Shown: in pieces, positions 31,164 through 40,118 of the stretch
How positions within the stretch are numbered: the first letter of the stretch is position 1
How the letters are laid out: each line of letters opens with the position of its first letter
From: Aurelia coerulea
Taxonomy: Eukaryota > Cnidaria > Scyphozoa > Semaeostomeae > Ulmaridae
DNA: 64,000 nucleotides
Reading direction: 5' to 3'
Assembly: GCA_039566865.1 (NCBI GenBank)
Contig: CM076954.1
Location: forward strand, 12,114,001-12,178,000
Notes under the pieces: model-generated
The model's input: the letters and a program-made list of their open reading frames with translations, nothing else
The model's database searches: none
What the model was told of the DNA's origin: nothing
Made by a program: the position numbers and the translations under genes

Positions 31164-32691
31164 TGCTGCGAATGCTAGCCTTTGTGCAGGCCGCCGGTTA
31201 CATCATCCTCCAAGGTTGACTTATTTGCATAATGAATACTATCAACTAGCTGTTAACGCAGTTAAGTAAGTGCTGCTCATAGCATTGTTGATAAATAACA
31301 TTCCGCAGATTGTCAAAAGAATAAATGTCAGAGTGGATATTTTGGAGCATGTGTTTGAAACCAAGTTAAATTGCAGCTTTTTAAGGTAAAACAATTAAAA
31401 AAACTATGAGAACTGTTTGTAAATTTCAAGACTGCATTACACGACTATAATACTCATTAAAACTCAATGCGATATTAAGTCTTCAATTGCAATTTTAAGA
31501 CTCAGTTAATCAATGTCAGTTCATTTTGTACTTTCTTGGACTGCACGGCTTTCTTTCCCCTAGGTGGTACCTCAATAGTGTATGGAATTCTCATTTGGCC
31601 ATAGAGCAACACTGGTATTTTCAAGTAAAAATAGTTTTGATGTTTTAGTAGCTAATTTGATCATTTCTTTGTAATTGGCTCAGAATGTCAATTATCTGCT
31701 TCCATCTGCATTAATCAGCCTCTTCGATAATATTCAAACAACTTGATACATGATGGCAACACACAAAATGTTCCCCTTTTCAATCCTGTGTCAAATAAGA
31801 GGCTTTATACTTTGCCTCAAATGAAAGCAAGTCTTGGGGGTATATGATGCACAACAGTTGACCACAACAATTCTTCAAAAGTTCATCTGGTGACAGTTTG
31901 TATCAAAGTTAAAAGGGCGCAAGGTGTGAAGAATGGTCACAGAAGCAATGCTGATCCAATGCTTTTTGGTCTTTGTAAGAATGTGCATCCAGATAACTAA
32001 TTTGTAAGATAACTTTCATGCTGCGTTGGTCTTTGAATGTCAATGGTTAAAGGAGCAAATACTGATCCAATGCTGTGCAAACTGTTACAGGAATATGAAC
32101 AGCTGATATGCAGAATTGATCCAATGCTGTGTTAATCTTTACATGGGCTGTCACAAATTAATAATTTACCTTCCACTTCTGCAAAAAAATACATGAGATA
32201 TTAAGCTTTTGTTTATGCGATGTATATGTGCATGGTCATATGGCAACATTAAAGGGGCCTTTGCAAGGAGCATGGTTTGTGAACACACCATTGTGTGGTC
32301 TTTTCGTTTTTACAGTCCACAAAAATGACCACCAATAAAAAGATGGCACATGCAAGGTATGCTGGTTGAAAAGGCCGATTTAAGTACATATATTCCAACT
32401 AAGTAGATAACAGAAATAAACTGACAAGAAAAATTTGTGCTAAAGGAGGGGAAAAATTTATCAAGAAGCCAATCAAAATTCTTTCAGGTGCAAAGAATCA
32501 TGGTTGAAAGATCCTTTCAATTATCTTTCTTTTGAAATCCTCTCTTGTGATTTTCTATGCAATGGGAAATTATCTCTTCTGTTCTAAAACAATTCATGGC
32601 ACATTTATGCACTAGATGTTTGCAGTTTTAAGCAAAAAGAAAACTACTGTTTTAAAGTGCAACAATACTCTACTAAAAGATTAATTCTTAC
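31164..32691. other. No gene recognised
   Basis: About 1.5 kb of AT-rich DNA without a convincing ORF, RNA gene or terminal repeat. TGATCCAATGCT recurs at about 31951, 32059 and 32119 in a loosely repeated ~60-bp context. It adjoins a possible minus-strand exon. Confidence 0.5.
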
Positions 32692-32890
32692 CTGATTTAA
32701 TCAAATACATAAAACCCGAGTTTGTATTGTGAATAATAGATACCATGTACCCATCTAACATGAAAATTGCATGGTTGTTATCTGTGAAAATATTTTCAAG
32801 TGCTGCATGCAAAGGAATGAATGGTGAATCATTATCATCTTGTATATTACTAAAGAAAGAGCCTTGACAAATATTTCCAAAATTGAGCAT
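32692..32890 (-). pseudogene. Possible exon of a papain-fold-like (C76/USP-type) protein
   Basis: Minus-strand frame ending IIHNTNSGFMYLIKSG, followed by a canonical donor (CAG|GTAAGA). The wording LHAALENIFTDNNHAIFMLD and YMVSIIHN is reminiscent of the viral-tegument/C76-like deubiquitinase domains common in animal and transposon proteins, where a Phe-Asp-Ser-His block should follow in the next exon. An in-frame stop precedes the Met, so the acceptor must lie close by, but it has a poor polypyrimidine tract. The family link is by eye only. Confidence 0.25.
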
Positions 32891-33031
32891 CAGATCTATT
32901 TAATTTGCTGTTTGTTTCAGTTGGTTTTGAAGTAGTAGCTTTCGTTGCCACAATGGGCAATTCACTGTTTATCACCACAAATGGGTGATTCACTTTTTCT
33001 TTCCACAATGGGAAAGTTACTATTGTTTAGG

Positions 33032-33478
33032 CCCGGGGGGGGTACTCCCATTGTGGCCTGACAGGGGGGTCCAGTCGGGGTTAGAGAGGGCCAACGCAAA
33101 AATTTTGAAAAATACCCTCAAATGGTAGTACATTTTTACGGAAACCCCCAAATGGTAGTTCATGGACCTAAAATTTGGCCATTTGGCAGCATCTAGTAGT
33201 GAACATTTTCTGCAGTTTTTCAAAATTTTCTATTGTAAAAACTGATTGAACGAAGCAAGAAAACTTCAAAATTCATTGATAATTATTGCTGCAACGACCA
33301 TATTGCCATGCGGAGGAGCATACTGAATTGAAATCTAATGACTGGCTAGGAATCTTGGAATACCCCCAATTGGTAGTAGGAGTTTGACAAATAGGGCCAT
33401 TTGGTAGCCATGTCATAAGACCCTCAAACCGACTGGACCCCCCTGTTAAGCCATAATGGGAGTACCCCCCCCCCCGGG
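33032..33478. mobile_element. GGGGGTACTCCC-type foldback MITE, 8-bp duplication TGTTTAGG
   Basis: An exact TGTTTAGG duplication flanks it (33024-33031, 33479-33486). The termini CCCGGGGGGGGTACTCCC and its inverse extend about 50 bp (GACAGGGGGGTCCAGTCGG against CCGACTGGACCCCCCTGTTA). The interior repeats CCCCCAAATGGTAG-type phrases. No ORF. It lies between two patches of minus-strand sequence that repeat a CCATTGTGGCAA or CCTTTGTGGCAA phrase, so it interrupted an older repetitive unit. Relatives lie at 56551-57005 and, as an end only, near 63408. Confidence 0.9.
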
Positions 33479-33764
33479 TGTTTAGGTGCCTCAGTGGGAT
33501 TTTCTGATATATTGGCTTTTGTTGCTACAAATGGCAATACCACAATGGGTTTATACGATTCATTTGTTGCCACAAAGGGCAGGTCATTGCTGTTTATTTG
33601 TGAAAGCGTAAGAAATGCTTAGGTAGGCCTAGGCCTTCGTTGATGACATCTTCCTGGAACCTGTCCGCTGCAGAACAACAAATTGTCAACACAACAGAGT
33701 GCACGAAGAGAAATCCTCTCTTATTTGCTATGAAATGAGATGTAAAAAATGATTTGATACGTAC

Positions 33765-33978
33765 CAGAGTCCGTGAAAATTCCCTTCTTCTTCCACAGGG
33801 GGTCCAGGAATGTCAGTGAAGACCACTGTAGTTTTGGTTTCTTGATTCCGCGGTTCTCGGTTCCTTCGTTCCTTGGTTCGTCATGAAAATAACAGCTGTG
33901 TAATTTGATACCGATTACATCATCCTTGTGTGCGGTCAGCCAGCTATTGTTTCTTGTTTCGTGTGAGAGCTCTTCTCT
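33765..33978 (-). pseudogene. Possible first exon, partly duplicated in inverse at 37314-37420
   Basis: Minus-strand Met at 33978 opens a 71-codon frame. It contains CYFHDEPRNEGTENRGIKKP and ends FTDSG before a donor-like CTG|GTACGT. A CTTCTTCTTCCACAG stretch on the opposite strand is acceptor-like and may mean the true gene runs the other way. The central 107 bp recur without any change but inverted at 37314-37420. No known domain. Confidence 0.25.
33794..33900. repeat. 107-bp identical inverted pair, left member
   Basis: Identical along all 107 bp to the reverse complement of 37314-37420, about 3.5 kb away. Identity stops sharply at both ends (CACAGGGGGTCCAGG at one edge, AACAGCTGTG at the other). 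The pair brackets the elements at 34254-37136. Confidence 0.9.
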
Positions 33979-34253
33979 CATTGGCTGCCGTTTGAATTCG
34001 CGGGTTTTTCAAATCCTGCGCCTCGTAACGGTAACTTGTAACGGTAAGAAAGAGAAAGAAAAGAGGAAAGGGATGAAACTTCACCAGATCGCTGAAACAG
34101 GGTCAAAGATTTTGTACAAGGCAACCACAAATCGTTGAACTCACGCAGTTCTCGGCATCTTGATTTTGCTTTCCATGGTTGAAGAGAGAGGTCATTTTGT
34201 GTACTTTATGAACAAAGAACGTGAGGTCAAAAACGTCAATCAACCCAACTTAA

Positions 34254-36248
34254 GGGGGATCCCTCCATTTAAAACAAACTTTTTACTGGAAGCTTCAATT
34301 CTTGGTACCAATATATCTTCTGAAAGCCCTAGTCATGAGGAATTCATCCATGCATAAATAATGCTAATTTGCATAATTAATTTGCATAAATTATGCGAAA
34401 ACTGCGCAAAAAGTGACAAAACTAAAACAAATGCTGTGAGAAACAAGATGAAGCAATGACAATTTTGCTTGGCACAAAGTTGCCCAAGATATAGTTTGAG
34501 GGCCTGGCACCAAAAAATTTGAAGTGATTATTTCTGAAGCCATTTAACAGCTTTCAGAATTTGAAAATACGGAAATCGCTATAACGGTTCAGTGACCTTT
34601 GTTTACTAGCACTGAAAGGAGACTAGTTGAGTAGATTTTTTTGGTTCCAGGCACTCACAAAGCCTATGACTGCCAAAATGAGACAAATCCCATGAAAATC
34701 TGAGAATCAGAACATGAAATATGGCTGTTTTACTAAACGTACCTATAGAAAAATACTATTTTGAGATATCGCACTTTAAAGTTTTGAATAAATTCTTTGC
34801 AATACCTAAACTTGTAAAACAGCCCTCAATGGATAAAATCTTTAATGTATTTCAATATGCTCCCTTTGCATATGACTCTCCTCCCTTTGTAAACTTTTCT
34901 TCATCTAAAAGTCCTTTTTATTTTGCTTTTACAGTCCTTCTCCTCTTATTGACATTTCTCTGTTTCGGTACGGTCAACAGTCAAGTTCCGCTTCCTATAT
35001 CCTTCTTCATGATTCACACTGGAACACTTCCCTTCTGTTATTCCTAGGTTCTCCAACATTTTACAAAGCCCTTTTGCTCCCCCCTGTTCCCTCATTAAAT
35101 GCAATAACAGCTGAACTAATTCCAAGTTCAAAGACAGTTCCCACGCAAACACAGTTTCTGAGCATCTGTTCTAGACAATCTAGTCGAACAACACGTTGGC
35201 ATTTGGAGTACTTCCGTGCAAACATTTGAAAGCAATCCATCCTTTAATATGGATTCACATATATCATTGAATATGAATTTTAAAATATCTTTAATATAGA
35301 CAGGAAGATTCACTTTGGGTTTGGAGTTTGTTTTATTATCTGCATCCCTCTGCCATTTACCAGGAAGTCCAAGTTTGCGGGGAAGAACATGTACTATGTT
35401 GCTCATCCCCTACTGTACAGTGAAATAAAACAGCTGCAACAGCCTTCTTCATAGAGTAATAGGTTTCTAGAATCTTAGAGCATTGCCATTCCAAAAAAAA
35501 CTTCTGATAAATCTTATGGCAATATCACATCAGTTTTATTTGTCGATATTTATTGGTGCTGTTGCCACAAAGATTCATTGCAACCAGGGCATCTGAAAGT
35601 GCCATTTACTATTCTTGTCAATTCCCTGGAGTTTATTAACATGTTAAAGTTGCTTTCGTTGCCTGGACATCCTTTTCCTGCTCGTGCTTGTAGGTTTGTC
35701 ACCTGGTTTTGAGCAAGGCTATTTAGGCCCATTTCTAACTGCATTTTCATCACGGTTTTTCTCTCTGTTCTGGCCTTGCTGAGTCTACATAATGGTTTCT
35801 TTTGACTCTTTAGCCATTTCAGTTCTCCTTCTGGTTTTCTTGTTCGCCATTAGAATACTTCAGTCGATAAAATTTCAAAATAACTGTGAACGATTTGTTG
35901 AGACAGCAATACGATGTTTGATTCAGATTCAGGATTCAGGGCGAGATGCAACATGATTTAGAGGCTGACTACTGTACATAGGGCGTCCATAGTGTTAGTT
36001 CTGTCACAAGGCTTCCAGTTCAGCTTTTTGGGGGACTTATAACATTGTTTTGGGAGTTAATTCATGTTGCTAAGGCGTTGCTATGGAGGTATAAACATGA
36101 CCACTCCTTGTTTACTTCAATTTACAGCAAAGCAGCTGTCCATGAAATGAAATATACAGCTGGATTCTGCATTAGTAAGGTTATTTGGACCCTATACCGA
36201 CAAAATAAAAAATTGAAAATTTTGAACTTCTAAATGGAGGGAACCACC
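34254..36248. mobile_element. 2.0-kb DNA transposon with TTAA target (element X)
   Basis: TTAA on both sides (34250-34253, 36249-36252). The termini GGGGGATCCCTCCATTTA and TAAATGGAGGGAACCACC invert with two mismatches. A TTAA duplication is known for piggyBac and Kolobok; the GGTGG termini do not fit piggyBac's CCC, so a Kolobok-like origin is possible. Octamer-type words (ATTTGCAT twice near 34368 and 34381) lie near the left end. Minus-strand frames at 34946-35753 may be remnants of its gene. The right TTAA is shared with the piggyBac-type element that follows. Confidence 0.65.
34946..35753 (-). pseudogene. Degraded ORF fragments inside element X
   Basis: Three minus-strand frames: 35753-35550 (ends RELTRIVNGTFRCPGCNESL, a Cys-x2-Cys zinc-finger-like pair), 35406-35128 (VYIKDILKFIFNDICESILK, a helical stretch) and 35152-34946. 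Together they might be exons of a transposase-like protein with a small zinc site. I cannot join them confidently or name a family. Confidence 0.25.
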
Positions 36249-36591
36249 TTAACCCTATTTTAACCGGGGGGGGCGTTTTTCGCCCCCCCTGTCGGATTTT
36301 CTTTAATAGCTCCCAAAGGATGCTACCTACAATGCTGAAACGTCTTGACTTTTCCTAAAATTTAGTTGGCAATCAGAAAATAAAAATTTCAAGACCTATT
36401 GTTCGACCACGTGACCACCACATGCCCATATTTGGAGAGTGGTCACAAAGAAATTCTTTAAAACGGCTCTAATTTCTTTCTTTGTTACTAAATCTCAACA
36501 ATATATATACCATTCGATTTGTCTCAATGAGTGCTTTCATTTGATATATAATTTATTCATATTTGCTGACATCAGCACTTTATTATTTCTA

Positions 36592-36617
36592 TGACGTCAT
36601 CAATCTTTATGACGTCA
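36592..36617. promoter_or_regulatory. Pair of CRE-like TGACGTCA sites in P3, 18 bp apart
   Basis: TGACGTCA at 36592-36599 and 36610-36617, both as ATGACGTCAT. The spacing equals that in P1 although the ten-base spacer differs (TCAATCTTTA against TACTTATATA). Confidence 0.55.
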
Positions 36618-36948
36618 TATTCCTAATGAATGAGTAATTTTTGCATGCAAAACTGATGGAATTACCTCAATTATCGATGAAGGCACTTTATTTCATCAAT
36701 AATATGCGAAATTAATGGTTTTAAATCATATTTATTGAGCAAACAATTTTGCATTGAATCAAATTTTCATTATTTAATTAGTTAATTTATTAGAAACCAC
36801 AAATATCCGTATGAAACCATATGAAACTACAAATTAATGGTGTCAAGCAGGTATTTGGATGGTTTTTTGCCAATTTTATCAAGCTATTTGCTAATAATTG
36901 GCCCTATTTTGCAAATAGCTCGATTTTCACAAAATTTGCATTGTTTTT

Positions 36949-36965
36949 GGTTGCCTAGCAACCAA
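36949..36965. promoter_or_regulatory. X-box-like palindrome in P3
   Basis: TGGTTGCCTAGCAACCA, 7-bp arms around CTA, followed by ATCACGTGAC with a CACGTG E-box at 36968-36973. It is the counterpart of 22821-22837 in P1, with paired changes at the outer positions. Confidence 0.5.
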
Positions 36966-37313
36966 TCACGTGACTACTGATTGATTGATGCTATTTTTAG
37001 ATTCTCCTTTGTTCAATTATGACACAGTGCAAGTTTCATTGTCATAGCTGTTATACTTGCGGAGAAAAACAGGGGGGGCGAAAAACGCCCCCCCCCCGGT
37101 AGAAAATCACTTTTTTTTTACCCGGTTAAAATAGGGTTAATCCGTGTCCTTTGAAGCCTGTGATGCAGTAGCATACACCTGACCTCGCTTCATTTGCTCG
37201 AAAAACCTAACGGAGAAAAACTTCTTCTTTTTCTCCACGTACGAAACGAATTTCGACAGGAACTTTACAGATAGTGGTAAATACATCTATGGTCTGTGTA
37301 AAATCGTGCAGAG

Positions 37314-37420
37314 CACAGCTGTTATTTTCATGACGAACCAAGGAACGAAGGAACCGAGAACCGCGGAATCAAGAAACCAAAACTACAGTGGTCTTCACTG
37401 ACATTCCTGGACCCCCTGTG
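37314..37420. repeat. 107-bp identical inverted pair, right member
   Basis: Exact reverse complement of 33794-33900. The plus strand reads the same peptide frame (CYFHDEPRNEG...) as the minus-strand frame of the left member, but the frame closes soon after. A recent local duplication or gene conversion is implied. Confidence 0.9.
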
Positions 37421-37796
37421 CTTCTTCTCGCAATGAACGATAGCCAACAACCGGTGTGGTGGGTGGGCAGCATTTCTATGGTAGGCAGTCAGCAATCACG
37501 ATGCTAGGAATTCTTTTGTTAATGTTGTTTGGTTTTTGCATCCATACAAACATACACCGCGATCGACACAGGATAGTCAATCAACCCGTCTAAATGGCTG
37601 CTACGCGCATGCGCTAAGCAGCAATAAGTGGCTAATGATGCGTTCGTTCTAGAAAACGATTGTTTTAACATCATTAAGCTGCTAATGAAGTCAAGAACGT
37701 GCCAATTCTGAGTAAATTTGTTGTTGTGCCAGGGTAATCATGGTGATTTATCCATCTTACGGTGTCAAAGCTGTCTAACATGAAATAAGCCGACGT

Positions 37797-38001
37797 CAAA
37801 TGTTGCTATAGGATCGCGAGAAACTTCTGTCTTGTATGCGCTTTCTGTGCGCTTTCTTTATTTCAGTGCCAATTAGCAGAGATAAAACGCTAATCAATTG
37901 TCTTAACGAGCGTGACGGACTTTCTTTTTTTCTTTCTTTCTGACTTTCTGACTGACCTGGAGCCCCCTCTTAGATTACAAAGTTGGACTTTGTAATCAAT
38001 A
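37797..38001 (+). repeat. ~200-bp dispersed repeat, copy 1
   Basis: Matches the reverse complement of 58739-58945 at roughly 92 percent by eye. It runs from CAAATGTTGCTATAGGATCG through a CTTTCTTTCTGACTTTCTGA pyrimidine stretch to CCCCCTCTTAGATTACAAAG and the palindrome ATTACAAAGTTGGACTTTGTAAT. No ORF. It could be the end of a larger dispersed element. Confidence 0.75.
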
Positions 38002-38942
38002 AAGAGGAGGGACACTTTCACAATCTCAAATCCTCGCATATTTGGAATTTTTCGTCGTAATACAGGTTTGACAGGTTTTTGCTCAAGCTCGTTTGAGAAT
38101 GATGGAATGTGATTGGTTTTCTGTCAACACAGGTTTGTTCGGGTTTGTAAGGCATAGATTTATTGCATTCGTTGTAGTTTGTATTTTACTGAGCTGGATT
38201 ATAAAGGAGAATGGAATAATTGTAATATCACGCCATATGGTGCTTAACAAATTACGTAATATGTCTTCTCTTCGCATCCTCTTGTGTCTGAAATAAAGGG
38301 CTTTCAACAGAGGAGGAAATCCCTTTTCTTTCCATGCCAAAAGCTCAGGGGTGTCCATGGTAACTGTTTGAGATAACAACAACAAAACAAAACAAACCAA
38401 TGGTTATGGCAAAAAGAAGGAGACCAGCAGAGCCTGACAGAGCAGGAGAACAGCATTGGCCCCATAGAATATTTCTATGATTGGCCCCTAACTACCCCCA
38501 ACAAAGCAACGATGCAAACCCTGTCAAGGGAAAAACAATCTGAATTGTGTAAAATGCAACCGATGCATAATAAGGCCAGTCAGTCAATTTGGCATGACTG
38601 ATATCACAAATAAAAACATTTTAAGAACATCTCATATATTTCTATAAACTGCTATCATTTAGAGTAACCAACGATACTTTTGTAACAATTCTAATTTACT
38701 AAATTAGAAGATTTAATTTGTGTTTTGGGTTTTCGTGATTTTTGAGGCATTTTCTTCTCTTGTTCTGACTGATTCTTGCGCTCTGCTTTTTTCGTTTGGC
38801 AGCAATGCAATGACAAGTCAAGTCGGCTTTTGAGAATCAATGCCAAACGGAAAAATTCAATCTTTTCTCTTTTTTTTCAAAATTATTTTTTGTTATCATT
38901 TACTGTTTTTCCAAAAATTATACTTGAAATCAGGGTCCACAC
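38002..38942. other. No gene recognised
   Basis: AT-rich with short unrelated frames on both strands. It ends at the target duplication of the LINE fragment at 38961. Confidence 0.5.
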
Positions 38943-38960
38943 AGTCAATGAGTTATGTTG

Positions 38961-39150
38961 TTTCAGTTTCAGTTTCAGTTTCATATTTTAAAATTCCTCT
39001 ACATACAATAACATTCAATACAAAATAACTAAAATACAACATAATAATGTAATTATCAAAACAAGACTAAGTAAATGAATTGCATGCAGGGGAATTTCTT
39101 GAGGAGGAACTCTCTCAGTAGCTAGGCTATGTTATGTCAAACACTAACAT
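38961..39150 (-). mobile_element. 190-bp severely truncated LINE insertion with 18-bp duplication
   Basis: AGTCAATGAGTTATGTTG occurs exactly at 38943-38960 and 39151-39168. On the minus strand the insert ends in an ACTGAA microsatellite tail (four units) after an AT-rich 3' UTR, and begins with a C-terminal LINE-like peptide (LREFLLKKFPCMQF). This is target-primed reverse transcription with extreme 5' truncation. The perfect duplication implies a recent event. Confidence 0.85.
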
Positions 39151-40118
39151 AGTCAATGAGTTATGTTGCAAAGATTCGAGCCCTGATGCTTTCTGTGGAT
39201 ACATGCTGTGGCAGATTTTATGCACAAGTGTCAAATGTTTGGCCTGTACAGAATGGATATGGGAATCACTATGTGAACACTAATGTACCTTTTTAGTGTT
39301 TACCATACCTGCTAGAGATATCTGGTGTGGGGCATCTAGTAATGAGGGGTACTTCGGGGTTTGCGGTATTGCGGTATCGGGGGTACATTTTGTGCGGTAT
39401 TGCAGTAATGACGGGAAAAAATTGCGGTATTGCGGTATCGCACTTTCACAGCGTGGTATGCGGTATTGTACGAAAATTAACATCCAAATTTCCTGTAATA
39501 CCTGTTTTACTGTTGAGGAACGAAGCATCTTGGAGACGAATTGATATAGCAGGGGCGGATCCAAGGGGGCGCTACGGGTGCTTAAGCACCCCTCAAAAAT
39601 CCAAAGATATGCATTTTTATTTTTTACATAATTAGCTGATTTAGCAGATTAAGCACTGAAAAGTACCACTATATAAACACGTAAAGTGATAAGGCAGCCC
39701 TCGTACTGCCCCCCCCCCCCCACCACATATCTTGGATTGAAAACTCAGCGACTCCGAACAGGCTTTTGTTTCAGTTTCATGATCTGGCCCATAAAATATG
39801 TAAAACACAACAGCAACATAATCTCAACATTGCAGGGGATTTGTTATACATTCTGTGGGTCCGTAATTCATTGCAGAATGGTCCATGGTTTATCTCAGCG
39901 CACTTTCCCCATCGCGCTGAGCATCCATCAGTTCATTTTCATTTCATTTTTTCATTTCATTTTAAATTCTTTAAACAGGGTTAAATATACAGTTAAATAC
40001 TGATTTCCAAATTGCCCTGTAAAATAATAACAAAATAAAGATATCTAATCAAAATTTACAAGTAACGATAAAGATGAAAATAAAACTGGTATGTAAATAA
40101 GGAGTTCAACCGAAAAGA

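Larger units (their letters stand above)
36253..37136. mobile_element. piggyBac-type MITE P3, TTAA duplication
   Basis: TTAA at 36249-36252 and 37137-37140. The termini CCCTATTTTAACCGGG and CCCGGTTAAAATAGGG are perfect inverts followed by G/C runs that pair (GGGGGGGCGTTTTTCGCC). At 884 bp it is almost the length of P1 and collinear with it: CACGTG near 36418, TTTCATTTGATATATAA, two CRE-like octamers, and the X-box-like palindrome near the far end. Overall similarity is modest, so P1 and P3 are diverged subfamilies. No ORF. Confidence 0.9.
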
